Shown here piece by piece: positions 14,645-22,774 of a stretch of 39,645 nt of DNA; within the stretch, counting starts at the first letter, position 1, and each line of letters begins with the position of its first letter. Origin of the DNA: a virus. The position numbers and the translations under genes are program-made. Location: the IMG/VR virus record IMGVR_UViG_3300034072_002186, positions 1 through 39,645 of that record; one strand, 5' to 3'. The notes beneath the pieces are model-generated. The model searched no databases, was not told where the DNA came from, and saw nothing but the letters and a program-made list of their open reading frames with translations.

Positions 14645-15651
14645 GCCGCCACTTCCATCTTGAGGCTGGTGCGATAGCCGCCAGTGCCGTCCATTTCGTG
14701 GCTCACTTCGGTCACCAGCCACATTTGGGCATCTATCTCTGATTTGAAGCCCACTGCCGTCACCCGGCCACCGGGGGCGGCAAGGGCGTTGCCCAGGGCG
14801 AGGGTGACGTCAAGGCTGGCGGCGGCGCGCTTGAGGCGGTTGGTTTCAGACGTGGCAGCGGCCTTTGCATCGGTTTCGCTGGCATAGACGCGCTTGAGGC
14901 GGCGGCGGTTCGATCCGCCCTTGGTGGCCTTCTTGCGCTGCGCCTGGTCCTGATCGTGCCACTGCGCCTCAGCCCCATCCTGCCCGCCTTCGCGCGCGGC
15001 GCGGCGATAGGTCACGCGGTCCCCGCTCTGCCGGGTCAGGGCAATGCCGGGGATCGTCTTGCCGGTCGACGTGGTGGCAGCGCCAACCGGGGCGAAGATC
15101 AGGCAGCCATCCTTCACGGTGGCCACGGCATCATAGCGCCGTCCCAGATCGCGCAGGAACTGCATGTCCGACTTGTTGTGCTGTTCCGCCACCGTCACGG
15201 ACTTGCCCGTCAGCTGGCCATGGCACCGCGCAGCAAGGCCATGGGCGCCTGCGATCTTGCTGATGATGTTGCCCAACGTTGTATCCTTCCACACCTTGCT
15301 GGTGCGGGTGCGGAAGCTTTCCTTCAGGTCTGCCGACCGGGCGGTGATCGTCACCAGATCGGGCGGGCCTGACCATGTGATGTCCTGCACCTTGAAGCTG
15401 CCCTTGGATACCAGCCCCACGTCCACGAAGGTACCGCGTTCCCACCCGAGCGCCACGGTGAGCACAGCACCTTCGGGGGGCAGGGCGAGCTGGCCGTCAT
15501 GGTCCTGCAGGGTGATTTCGAGGCTGTCTGCCGATTCCCCGCGCTTTTCGGAAAGGCGGAGCGAGACCAGGCGCGGCTTCATCCGGTCCGTCAGATCCTC
15601 GCCGCCAAGCGTAACGCGCCACGCCGCGCGAGGCTGCACGAAATCAGGCAT
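14641..15651 (-). CDS. D: Tail hub / late control protein gpD
   Basis: A 336-aa homologue of P2 gpD (phage late control D, PF05954-type hub). In the myovirus tail this protein forms the baseplate hub linking the spike gpV to the tube. Typical features are the beta-rich N-terminus (WRVTLGGEDLTDRMKPRLVS), the SLEITLQDHD strand and NKSDMQFLRDLGRRYDAVA near residue 160. The C-terminal half carries a Lys/Arg-rich insert (ATKGGSNRRRLKRV). It is the last gene of the late unit V-W-FI-FII-E-T-U-D. It overlaps U by 8 bases. Confidence 0.93.
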   Translation of the reverse strand: MPDFVQPRAAWRVTLGGEDLTDRMKPRLVSLRLSEKRGESADSLEITLQDHDGQLALPPEGAVLTVALGWERGTFVDVGLVSKGSFKVQDITWSGPPDLVTITARSADLKESFRTRTSKVWKDTTLGNIISKIAGAHGLAARCHGQLTGKSVTVAEQHNKSDMQFLRDLGRRYDAVATVKDGCLIFAPVGAATTSTGKTIPGIALTRQSGDRVTYRRAAREGGQDGAEAQWHDQDQAQRKKATKGGSNRRRLKRVYASETDAKAAATSETNRLKRAAASLDVTLALGNALAAPGGRVTAVGFKSEIDAQMWLVTEVSHEMDGTGGYRTSLKMEVAA

Positions 15652-16024
15652 CGGCCACCCGCTTCAGCGTAATGGAGAAGTCGATCCAGCGCGCCTTGCC
15701 GTTCTCGGTCAGGTAGCGGTGCGTTTCGTCGAGGCCCTCGATCGTGAAGGTGCCGAGCACGTTGCCCGCGCCATCGGTCAGCGGCACGGCCTCGCCGGTC
15801 TCTGCCATGTCGGCGATCTGCTCGATCGAGGAATAGCGGCCCGCAAGGGTTGGTACCAGCGCGCCCGATATCGTCACCTGATCGTCACCGGGACCAAGGA
15901 ACTGGCTGGCTGCGCGCGCACCGAAAACATCGGTGCGGGCGTGCCGCCATTCGCGCCGCCGGGTCAATTCGGCGAACGGGGCCGAGCTGGTTTCAAAAAC
16001 GAACATGCCAAGCGCGGCGAGCAT
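15644..16024 (-). CDS. U: Tail protein gpU
   Basis: A 126-aa homologue of P2 gpU, a tail protein involved in completing the tail. MLAALGMFVFETSSAPFAELTRRREWRH is a typical N-terminus, and FLGPGDDQVTISGALVPTL and FTIEGLDETHRY are characteristic of the family. It is slightly shorter than the P2 protein. The start codon overlaps the tape-measure stop (TGATG), and its stop runs 8 bases into D, the conserved T-U-D order. Confidence 0.92.
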   Translation of the reverse strand: MLAALGMFVFETSSAPFAELTRRREWRHARTDVFGARAASQFLGPGDDQVTISGALVPTLAGRYSSIEQIADMAETGEAVPLTDGAGNVLGTFTIEGLDETHRYLTENGKARWIDFSITLKRVADA

Positions 16025-18930
16025 CAGAAGTCGTCTCCGTAGGAGCCACCGCCACCGGCATTGCGGCGCAGGATCTGTTCGACCTTGCGGGCCAGATCAT
16101 CGGCGCTTTCACCGGGCAGCTGGTGGATGTGGATCTCGATCTTCCTCGGCTCGCTGCGCGCGGCTGCTGCGCCGCGATCCGGCGCAGGTGCAGCTGGCGC
16201 GGGGCGGAATGCAGGCTGGTTGCCAAGGTTCAACAGCGGGCGAGGCGATGCGCCGGGCAAACCAGCGCCGGGGCTGGGCGGTGCCATGCCGGTTCCGGCC
16301 GCAACCGGTGGGCGCGCCAAACGCTGCAGCATCCCGGCCAGTGGCCCCAGCGAGGGAAGCGCAGCGCCTGTGCCGGCATTGATCACGGGGCGCAGCAGCT
16401 GGGCAGCGGGGGCAGGCAGTGCCGATGCCAGATTCCGGGCGGGGCGCAAGGCCTGCGTTATCGGAGCCGGAAGTTCTGGCGCAGCAATCTGGGGCTGTGC
16501 GAACGCCAGCGCGGGCGCGGCCACGGCAGTAGCACCGGCGCCGGCCACGGCCCCTGCCATGCGGCGCACGGACCGAACCGCACCGTCGCGGCCCTTGTCG
16601 ATGCCCACCCGCAGGCCCGAGGCGACGTGGCCGCCCAGCATCATGAACACGCGCGAAGGCGATTTGATGCCCAGCGGCTTCTTGAGCCAGCCCGGGAGAG
16701 AGGTGGCGAGCGACGATACGGTTGACTTGACCGATTCCCAGCCCGCCATGATCCCGCGCTTGATGCCACCGATGATCGCGGTGCCGATGCTGGCCATGGC
16801 TTCGCCCACGCCCATCATGATGCTGACAATGGCCTGCACCCCGCCGGAGAAGATGGTTTTCACAGCGGCCCATGCCGCGGTGAAGTTTCCGGTCAGGATG
16901 GCGGTGATGAAATCGATCAGTCCGCCGATGATGGTGAAGGCCCCGGTCAGCACGCCGACCACGGTGTTGATCGTGGCCATGACAACGCCGCCAAAGATAT
17001 CGGCGATCATCTGGCCCCAGATCATCAGGGCAGGGTCACTGGCCAGCGTGCCGAACGCGGCCATCAGCTTGTCCCAAACCGCGATGATCGCATCGATCAA
17101 AGGCTGGAACTTGGCCTTCAGCATGTCCCAGTTCTGGTAGATCAGGTATCCCGCAGCCGCTGCAACAGCCACCACGGCAAGCACCGGCGCGATCAACGCC
17201 GAAAGCGTGATCCCCGCTGCTGTTGCTGCCGCTGTCACTACGCCGAACGCGCTGATCAGGCCCCCCGCCACAACCAAAATCCCGCCGATGACAACGGCCA
17301 GTCCAGCCAGCACAGCCGTGATTATCACCAGCGCCTTCGCCACGCCGGGATTGGCCTGCGCCCATTCGCGGACGCGCTGGATCACGCCCTTGGCACTTTC
17401 GGCGAAGGCGGTGATCGTGGGGAGCAGCATCTGCCCAAGTTCGATGTTGAGCGCCTTGAAGCCGTTGCCCAGCAGGCCGGTGGCGCCTTCGGTGGTGGCG
17501 ATGCGGGCAAGGAATTCCTTGTTCATCGAACCGGCGTACTGCGCCTTGTCTCCCACCAGGCCGAGATTGCTTTGCAGCTTGTCGAGGTTTGTCAGTAGCG
17601 GTGCGATCGCGCCCACCGATTCCGATCCGAACAGTTCGGTCAGCAGGCCTGCCTGCGCTTCCTTCGGGATCTGCGAGATGCGCGATAGCACATCGGTGAT
17701 TGCCCCCGATGCATCGGTCTGCATCCGCTTGGCCAAAGTGGAGCTTTCGAGGCCCAAGGTTTCCAGAGCGGCCTTCTGAGACTTGGTGGCAGCGGTGCCC
17801 TTGGTCATGGCCAGCATCATGTTCTTGATGCCGGTTGCGGCAACTTCCTCTTCCACGCCCACGCTGTTGAGCAGCTGCGCCATCGCCGCGATCTGGGGCG
17901 CGGTGACACCGGCCACCTTGCCCAATGAGCCGATGCGGGTAACGATCCCGCTTACCGCTGCAGCGTTGCCGCCATAGCGATTGGTAAGCGCGTTGATCTG
18001 GTCTGACAGCGCCACGACCTGAGGTTGGGTCAGGGAGAAGGCAGTCCGCCACTTGGCCATGGTCTGGCCCGCTTCTTCGGCGCTGATATCGAAGGCGATG
18101 CCAAGCTTGGCGGCATCTTCGGCAAAGCCCAGCAGCTCGGCCCGGGCGATGTTGGCGCGGCCCGCCGCTGCAACGATCGAGGCGATACCTTCTGCCGCCA
18201 TCGGCACGCGGGTGCTGAGATCGAGCACATCACGGGACATCTGCTGGAATTGGCGGGGCGTTTCGAAGTTCACCACCTTTCGTACATCGGCCATCGCGGA
18301 TTCGAACGTCATGGCTGCGCGAGCCTGCATCACGATCGGCGCGGCAGCAGCTGCGCCGGCAGCACCGGCGATCGCGCCGGCCCCGGCCAGCTTGCCGCCC
18401 AGTTCCTTCATCTTTTCGGCTCGTTCGCTGGCGCGGCCAAGCCGTTCGAGCCGTTCCTGCTGTTGCTGCAGGCGCCGGTTGGCCGCGTCGATATCGCCGG
18501 TCAGATCGCGCTGATGGCGGGCGAGGTTGCGGGTATCGATCCCGGCAGAGGCAAGGCTGTTGCGGCTTTGATCCAGTGCGCGGCTTTGTTCCGTGAAGCG
18601 GGTTGCCAGCTTCTCGGCTTCCTTGCGCGCCTGTTCGAATTCCCGGCGCATCTTGCGCGAGGGGTTTTCCGTCCTGGCCAGTTCCGCCCCCAGCGTGCTT
18701 GCGCGGGTCTGCGCTTCCTGCATGGCAGTGCGCGTATCGGCGAGGCCCTTCTTCAGCTGGCGAAAGCCCGCAATGGCCTTCTGCTGCTGTTCCATCTTGC
18801 GCAGTTCATCGCGCGCGGCGCGGATGCCGGTGCTCATGCGCTGACTGGCGCCAAGCATGTTCTTCAACCCGCCGGTCAGCTTGTCCATCGCGGTGAACCG
18901 GATCAGGAGATTGAGCGCACCATCAGACAT
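16024..18930 (-). CDS. T: Tail tape measure protein gpT
   Basis: A 968-aa tape measure protein, longer than the P2 one (about 815 aa), implying a somewhat longer tail. The N-terminal 150 residues are coiled coil (RMSTGIRAARDELRKMEQQ). The TP901-type core lies at about 190-480 (FESAMADVRKVVNFETPRQF, then MTKGTAATKSQKAALETLG). Hydrophobic segments occur at about 530-620 (ALVIITAVLAGLAVVIGGIL), as expected for a protein that enters the host membrane. The C-terminal third is Ala/Pro-rich. It lies 3 bases after the E' stop. Confidence 0.95.
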   Translation of the reverse strand: MSDGALNLLIRFTAMDKLTGGLKNMLGASQRMSTGIRAARDELRKMEQQQKAIAGFRQLKKGLADTRTAMQEAQTRASTLGAELARTENPSRKMRREFEQARKEAEKLATRFTEQSRALDQSRNSLASAGIDTRNLARHQRDLTGDIDAANRRLQQQQERLERLGRASERAEKMKELGGKLAGAGAIAGAAGAAAAAPIVMQARAAMTFESAMADVRKVVNFETPRQFQQMSRDVLDLSTRVPMAAEGIASIVAAAGRANIARAELLGFAEDAAKLGIAFDISAEEAGQTMAKWRTAFSLTQPQVVALSDQINALTNRYGGNAAAVSGIVTRIGSLGKVAGVTAPQIAAMAQLLNSVGVEEEVAATGIKNMMLAMTKGTAATKSQKAALETLGLESSTLAKRMQTDASGAITDVLSRISQIPKEAQAGLLTELFGSESVGAIAPLLTNLDKLQSNLGLVGDKAQYAGSMNKEFLARIATTEGATGLLGNGFKALNIELGQMLLPTITAFAESAKGVIQRVREWAQANPGVAKALVIITAVLAGLAVVIGGILVVAGGLISAFGVVTAAATAAGITLSALIAPVLAVVAVAAAAGYLIYQNWDMLKAKFQPLIDAIIAVWDKLMAAFGTLASDPALMIWGQMIADIFGGVVMATINTVVGVLTGAFTIIGGLIDFITAILTGNFTAAWAAVKTIFSGGVQAIVSIMMGVGEAMASIGTAIIGGIKRGIMAGWESVKSTVSSLATSLPGWLKKPLGIKSPSRVFMMLGGHVASGLRVGIDKGRDGAVRSVRRMAGAVAGAGATAVAAPALAFAQPQIAAPELPAPITQALRPARNLASALPAPAAQLLRPVINAGTGAALPSLGPLAGMLQRLARPPVAAGTGMAPPSPGAGLPGASPRPLLNLGNQPAFRPAPAAPAPDRGAAAARSEPRKIEIHIHQLPGESADDLARKVEQILRRNAGGGGSYGDDF

Positions 18931-18933
18931 CGA

Positions 18934-19059
18934 TCATTCCTGCCCCTGCATCCGGTTCCAGCATTCCACGGCGCGGCGGCGCCAATCGATCAGTTCGCGC
19001 AGCGGCATCGCGGACAGTGTTTCCAGAGACCAGTGAAACACCGCCGCAATATCGGCCAT
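18934..19059 (-). CDS. E': Tail chaperone extension gpE' (GpE family)
   Basis: A 41-residue GpE-family segment (PF06528): ADIAAVFHWSLETLSAMPLR followed by an ELIDWRRRAVECW helix. It has an ATG at 19059, but in P2 the equivalent is made as an E+E' fusion by -1 frameshifting. Here the frame is open without stops all the way back to the slippery T7 site in E. The fusion product would be 151 aa: 88 residues of E plus 63 residues ending here. It lies directly before T, as required for a tape-measure chaperone. Confidence 0.88.
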   Translation of the reverse strand: MADIAAVFHWSLETLSAMPLRELIDWRRRAVECWNRMQGQE

Positions 19060-19070
19060 CGCGTCCTCGA

Positions 19071-19388
19071 TCAGTCCATCTGTGCCCGGAGCTTCTCGGC
19101 CTTGGCCTGCTGCGCCGGGGTCAGAAAAAAATCGATCACCTCGGCAGCAACGGCGGCGATATCGGCCACGCAGAACTGCTCAACCTCTTCGGTGATGATG
19201 GCAGGGCTGGCGATGCGCGGCAGCAGCTTGATCAGGGCATCGGTATCGCCCTGCATGAGGTCGAAGATCTTGAGGCCGCGCATTTCACCGGCACCGGGTT
19301 CGCGCAGGGTGAGCTCTTCCACGGCGGGGCCGTTCTGGCGCTGGATCGGGCGGGAAAGGGTGATCTTCTTGGGGGTAGCGGTGGCCAT
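19071..19388 (-). CDS. E: Tail assembly chaperone gpE
   Basis: A 105-aa homologue of P2 gpE (Phage_TAC_7 type), a chaperone for tape-measure assembly. ITLSRPIQRQNGPAVEELTLREP and a helical domain ending AEVIDFFLTP are visible. The codons GAT TTT TTT CTG at residues 86-89 form the slippery heptamer T-TTT-TTT. Terminating in the zero frame gives E; slipping back one base gives E+E'. It lies downstream of two strong hairpins that separate it from the highly expressed FII gene. Confidence 0.9.
   Translation of the reverse strand: MATATPKKITLSRPIQRQNGPAVEELTLREPGAGEMRGLKIFDLMQGDTDALIKLLPRIASPAIITEEVEQFCVADIAAVAAEVIDFFLTPAQQAKAEKLRAQMD
19125..19131 (-). promoter_or_regulatory. Programmed -1 frameshift slippery site
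   Basis: A run of seven T on the minus strand, read as T-TTT-TTT in the E frame, 18 codons before the E stop. The -1 frame after it is open through the gap into E' and stops at 18934. Tail-chaperone -1 frameshifting is established in P2 (E/E') and lambda (G/GT), where P2 uses a similar T-rich heptamer. No obvious downstream pseudoknot was identified by eye, but the following 40 bases are GC-rich. Confidence 0.85.
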
Positions 19389-19419
19389 GGCGGGTTCTCA
19401 TCTTTGCGGGATGCGGGTT

Positions 19420-19458
19420 CCGGGTGGCAGCGTCCCCGCAAAACACGCTGCCACCCGG
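19420..19458. other. 14-bp perfect inverted repeat (hairpin 1, E-FII gap)
   Basis: CCGGGTGGCAGCGT (19420-19433) and its exact complement (19445-19458) flank an 11-base loop. In the minus-strand late mRNA this forms a very stable hairpin just upstream of the E gene and downstream of the major tail tube gene. No T-run follows, so it is better read as an mRNA-stability or attenuation element than a simple terminator. Confidence 0.8.
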
Positions 19459-19465
19459 TCAGGAA

Positions 19466-19491
19466 CCGGAAGGGCGGGGAGGCCCTTCCGG
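19466..19491. other. 10-bp perfect inverted repeat (hairpin 2, E-FII gap)
   Basis: CCGGAAGGGC (19466-19475) and GCCCTTCCGG (19482-19491) flank a 6-base loop. It lies 8 bases after the FII stop on the minus-strand transcript and directly before hairpin 1. A tandem of two strong hairpins after the tube gene could protect the sheath-tube mRNA from 3' decay while lowering expression of the chaperone and tape measure. No U-tract follows. Confidence 0.78.
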
Positions 19492-19499
19492 CAAAGTCA

Positions 19500-20006
19500 T
19501 CAGCCGTCGAGGATGGCGGTCAGCTCGGCGCGGCGATCGACGCCGTCCACGATCAAGGTGCCGGCAACGATATCGATCTCGATCATGTCGACGCCATCGA
19601 TGTTGAGCTTGAAGTACGTGAGGCTGTACTTGAACTTGTGCTCGGTATCGCCGCCGCTCTTGGCGCCGCCCCAGTCAACCTCGGCAAGGCGACCGCGCAT
19701 GGTGACATCGAGCGCCTGGGCGCCGCCACCTTCGGGGCGATAGGCGCCGACGAAGCGCAGCAGCGCGGCATCGTGCGCAATTGCGCCGAACTGCTTGAGC
19801 AGGTTCTTGATCAGGCCACCGGCGGTAAGCTCGGCCTCCATCTTTTCCATGCCCATGTCGATATCGACTTCGCCGATCATTCCGCCGCCGCGCCACGCTT
19901 CGTACTTCGTGGCGATCTTGGGGAGGGTGACCTCGGCGATCTCTCCGGCGTAGCGTTCGCCATCGATGTAGGTGCGGAAATCCTTCAGCTTGTTGGGCAG
20001 GCCCAT
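19500..20006 (-). CDS. FII: Major tail tube protein gpFII
   Basis: A 168-aa homologue of P2 FII (about 172 aa), which forms the inner tail tube. GLPNKLKDFRTYIDGERYAG is a characteristic start. The central IGEVDIDMGMEKMEAELTAGG and the C-terminal strand YFKLNIDGVDMIEIDI are family features. It follows the sheath gene after a 57-base gap, the conserved FI-FII order. It should be one of the most abundant virion proteins. Confidence 0.95.
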   Translation of the reverse strand: MGLPNKLKDFRTYIDGERYAGEIAEVTLPKIATKYEAWRGGGMIGEVDIDMGMEKMEAELTAGGLIKNLLKQFGAIAHDAALLRFVGAYRPEGGGAQALDVTMRGRLAEVDWGGAKSGGDTEHKFKYSLTYFKLNIDGVDMIEIDIVAGTLIVDGVDRRAELTAILDG

Positions 20007-20063
20007 GGGCGTGGCTCCTGTTCGAAAAATCGGGGGTGGGTGGCGAAAGCCTGATCAGGCCGA

Positions 20064-21221
20064 TCAGGCTGCCGCGCGCGAAAGGATGGCGTAGTAGCGG
20101 TCAGTGATCGTCTGGTTGATCGTGAGCGCCTCGAGCGGGGCAGGCGGGGTGAAGTCGTAATCGATCACCAGCTTGCCGGCGGCCAGATCGGTGCCGCTGT
20201 TGTTGGCCGGATCGTACCAGGCGCGCGCGCCGATCAGCTTGCCTTCGGCCACCAACGTGCGCAGGCGCGCGTTCACCGTTTCGATGATATCGCGGATCAG
20301 CGCCCCGGTGATTGGCTTGTCGATGGCCCAGATCAGGCCAGCGGCAATTTCATCCTGCAGGATCTGCGATGCGCGGGCCGCGCTTTCGAAGCGGTATTCC
20401 GGGGCATCCACCCCGGCGCAGGTGGTGTTGCCCCACAGGCGGAAGCCGTTGGCGCGCACCAGCGTGACGATATCGGCGGCGTTGAGCGCGGCGGCATCGG
20501 TGCTTTCGTCCTGGATATCGAAGAAGATGTCCTTCGATGCGCCGGTTACGCCTGCCAGCGGCACGTTGGAAATCGTCTTGTGCCAGCCCTGCTGTTCATC
20601 GATCGCGGCACGCAGGCCAAGGGCGCGCGCCGCAAGGTCGCCCGAGAAGGCGCTGCTGGTGTTCGGCCAGATCAGGGTCAGTTCCGGATCGCCGAAGGTT
20701 TCGCGATAGGTGATCGCAGCGGCCATATCGGCACCGTGGGCAGCGGCATAGACGCGGGCGCGCAGCTTGCGCGCCACGGCCACCAGTGCGGCGGTGACAT
20801 CGGCGGTATCAAGGCCGGGTGCGCCGATAATGCGGGGGCGGAAGCCGGTGCGGGTTTCAGCCGAGAGCAGGGCCTGCACCCCGGTATAGTTCCCGGCAGT
20901 GGTGCCGCCGATGACCAAGTCATCCTGCTCCGAGGAATCCACATCGGTGGCCACGCGCACCACGATCACGGCGGCGCTGGCCTGATCGGCGATGGCTTCA
21001 AGCGTGGGCAGCAGAGTGCCGGTGGTGCCTTCTGCATCGGCAAGGCCCTTGCGGATGTTGGTCACCAGCACCGGCGTATCGAGCGGGAAGGCCGCGTTGA
21101 GCGCCGTGGTGGGCGCGCCCACGGCAGCGGTTGCGGTAACCACCACGCCGATGATGGCACTGGCGAGCGGTGCAATGGCGCGGGCGCCGGAAGTAAGCAG
21201 GTTCGTCTTGATGCCGTGCAT
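20064..21221 (-). CDS. FI: Tail sheath protein gpFI
   Basis: A 385-aa contractile tail sheath protein, close in length to P2 FI (396 aa). FPLDTPVLVTNIRKGLADAE is typical of the N-terminal domain. VDAPEYRFESAARASQILQD and the C-terminal handshake region IDYDFTPPAPLEALTINQTI match the family. ATG 21221 (MHGIKTNLL) is chosen over a longer frame that would overlap W; it lies 15 bases after the W stop. Part of the late unit V-to-D. Confidence 0.95.
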   Translation of the reverse strand: MHGIKTNLLTSGARAIAPLASAIIGVVVTATAAVGAPTTALNAAFPLDTPVLVTNIRKGLADAEGTTGTLLPTLEAIADQASAAVIVVRVATDVDSSEQDDLVIGGTTAGNYTGVQALLSAETRTGFRPRIIGAPGLDTADVTAALVAVARKLRARVYAAAHGADMAAAITYRETFGDPELTLIWPNTSSAFSGDLAARALGLRAAIDEQQGWHKTISNVPLAGVTGASKDIFFDIQDESTDAAALNAADIVTLVRANGFRLWGNTTCAGVDAPEYRFESAARASQILQDEIAAGLIWAIDKPITGALIRDIIETVNARLRTLVAEGKLIGARAWYDPANNSGTDLAAGKLVIDYDFTPPAPLEALTINQTITDRYYAILSRAAA

Positions 21222-21235
21222 GACGGGGCCTTTCT

Positions 21236-21610
21236 TCAGGGAAGGGGGATCGAGAAGCGGGAGAGGGTGTTCTGGCTGGCGCCATCGGTGCGACGGACCA
21301 CGACAGAGAGCACGGCGGTGCCATCGGCATGATTGCCCGACAGCACTGCCTGACGAAGGCGGATGCGCGGTTCCCAGCGGGCAAGGGCAATCGCCACGGC
21401 CTGGACACAAAGCAGCCGGGTGGCAGCGTTCAAGGGCTTGTCGATCAGCTCGAACAGCAGCGAGCCGTAATCCCGGCGCATGGGCCGGGTGCCGATCGGC
21501 GTGGTCAGGATATCGGCAATGGACTGGGCAAGGTGATCGTCACCGGAAATGGCCTTGCCGGTGTTGCGATCCATGCCGGTCAGGCTGGTGCCGATGCCGG
21601 ATTGCGTCAT
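21236..21610 (-). CDS. W: Baseplate wedge protein gpW (gp25-like)
   Basis: A 124-aa gpW/T4 gp25-family baseplate component, about the size of P2 W (115 aa). LAQSIADILTTPIGTRPMRRDYGSLLFELID is the signature, including the E-P-R-like WEPRIRL strand near residue 80. It connects the baseplate to the sheath initiation complex. The ATG overlaps the stop of the small membrane protein upstream (ATGA). Confidence 0.94.
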   Translation of the reverse strand: MTQSGIGTSLTGMDRNTGKAISGDDHLAQSIADILTTPIGTRPMRRDYGSLLFELIDKPLNAATRLLCVQAVAIALARWEPRIRLRQAVLSGNHADGTAVLSVVVRRTDGASQNTLSRFSIPLP

Positions 21611-21855
21611 TGCCGCGTGCCCCGGCGCAGGATCCGCACCAGCACCAGCTGGTACAGGCGAAGCGGTGCCCAGGTGAAGGCGATCCACAGGCGGCGGCGC
21701 AGTGGTTCGGGCGTGGCGGGCAGGGTGGCAAGGGCGCACCAGATCGTGCCCAGCCACAGGCCAAGGATGAGGATCAGCAGCTGGGGCATGCCGGTGGCGT
21801 GCAGCAGCTCTGCCACCCGGCGCAGATCATCCATGGTGGGAAGATAGGGGATCAT
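21607..21855 (-). CDS. Small membrane protein inserted between V and W
   Basis: An 82-aa protein with at least one strong transmembrane span (QLLILILGLWLGTIWCALAT) and a second aromatic hydrophobic stretch (LWIAFTWAPLRLYQLVLV), ending in a basic tail. It overlaps V and W by 4 bases on each side. P2 has no gene here. A membrane protein in the middle of the baseplate cluster is odd; it might be a lysis- or injection-related factor. No family recognised. Confidence 0.75.
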   Translation of the reverse strand: MIPYLPTMDDLRRVAELLHATGMPQLLILILGLWLGTIWCALATLPATPEPLRRRLWIAFTWAPLRLYQLVLVRILRRGTRQ

Positions 21856-22400
21856 ACCGGGGCTCCTGTCTGCGCAGAGCCGGACTGGACGCCGGGGTGC
21901 TTGTGGTTCTTGAGGCTGATGCCACCGGCCACGACGTCACCACTTGCGGTCAGCTTGCCGGTAAGGGTGATGTCCCCGGTGATGGAAATGCCGCCATCGG
22001 CCACGATCATCGCGGTGGCGCCGGATGGCAGCACGGCTTCGAGCTCGTGCGATTCCGGATCATAGGCGATCTCGGCACCATCATCGAAGCGGATCAGTTC
22101 GCGCAGGGCATTGCCGGGGGCCGGGTTGGCCGCACAGACGATACCGCGCAGCACCACCCCGGCAGCGATTTCACCGGCAGGGCACAACACAAGTACCTGC
22201 TCGCCCTCGGTGGGCGGGCTCCATGTGCGGGTGGCACCCATGCGCATTTCGAACCAGCGCAGCGGCGGGCTTTCGACGTCATCATCGTAAGTGACGGTGC
22301 AGCGCGCGTTGCCAAGATCGACAGACGCGACCGTGCCCAGCCTGATCAGGCCATCGGGATCGGTTTCAACATCTTCGGGCGTACGCATGAGGCATGACAT
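21852..22400 (-). CDS. V: Baseplate spike protein gpV
   Basis: A 182-aa homologue of P2 gpV, the membrane-piercing spike under the baseplate. An OB-like domain (LGTVASVDLGNARCTVTY, then TWSPPTEGEQVLVLCPAGE) is followed by a beta-helix (ISITGDITLTGKLTASGDVV). The C-terminal iron-site HxH motif (NHKHPG) follows, the hallmark of the P2 spike tip. ATG 22400 is annotated, but ATG 22388 is also possible: it lies 58 bp from the centre of the upstream TTGT-N13-ACAA dyad, like the starts of P and J. It heads the late unit V-m-W-FI-FII-E-T-U-D. Confidence 0.92.
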   Translation of the reverse strand: MSCLMRTPEDVETDPDGLIRLGTVASVDLGNARCTVTYDDDVESPPLRWFEMRMGATRTWSPPTEGEQVLVLCPAGEIAAGVVLRGIVCAANPAPGNALRELIRFDDGAEIAYDPESHELEAVLPSGATAMIVADGGISITGDITLTGKLTASGDVVAGGISLKNHKHPGVQSGSAQTGAPV

Positions 22401-22435
22401 GCGCCTGCCCCGCGCCTGCGCGCCAGCGCGCGCCA

Positions 22436-22456
22436 TTGTGGCGCGCCGCCTTACAA
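22436..22456 (-). promoter_or_regulatory. Putative Ogr-type late operator, V unit
   Basis: On the minus strand it reads TTGTAAG, nine GC-only bases, then CACAA: a TTGT-N13-ACAA dyad. Its centre (22446) is 46 bp before ATG 22400 and 58 bp before ATG 22388 of V. P2 Ogr binds a TGT/ACA dyad centred near -55, so this is the likely activator site for the V-to-D unit. No clear -10 is visible. Confidence 0.65.
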
Positions 22457-22481
22457 GTCAGCGCAGGGCCGAGGGCGCATT

Positions 22482-22751
22482 TCAGGCCGGTTCGGACGGG
22501 GTTTCCGGCTCGGCCGCAGGTGCCGGCGTTGTGGCAGGCGCGGGGGCCGGCATGGTGATCAGGCCCTGATCGATCTTCTTTTCCACGCCCTGCGCCACTT
22601 CGGCAACGCGCGCCCTGGTGCCCACCGCGTCATAGCTGCCATCGGGCAGGGTGCAGGCGTTGACCGGGCGGCGATGGGTGACATTGCCATGCCGGAAGGT
22701 GACATTGACGGTGCCGGTGGCGGGATCGAACTTGCCGATGGTGGTCTTCAT
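22482..22751 (-). CDS. Hypothetical protein downstream of tail fibre
   Basis: An 89-aa protein. The N-terminal half (TTIGKFDPATGTVNVTFRHG, then VTHRRPVNACTLPDGSYD) is a short beta-rich domain. The C-terminus is Ala/Pro/Thr-rich and low complexity. ATG 22751 is chosen because the longer frame lacks support. It follows the tail fibre gene by 24 bases and is probably the last gene of the J-I-H unit, the place of fibre chaperones such as P2 G, but it is far shorter and not recognisably homologous. Confidence 0.68.
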   Translation of the reverse strand: MKTTIGKFDPATGTVNVTFRHGNVTHRRPVNACTLPDGSYDAVGTRARVAEVAQGVEKKIDQGLITMPAPAPATTPAPAAEPETPSEPA

Positions 22752-22774
22752 CGCGGGTATCCTTCGCTGCTGGA

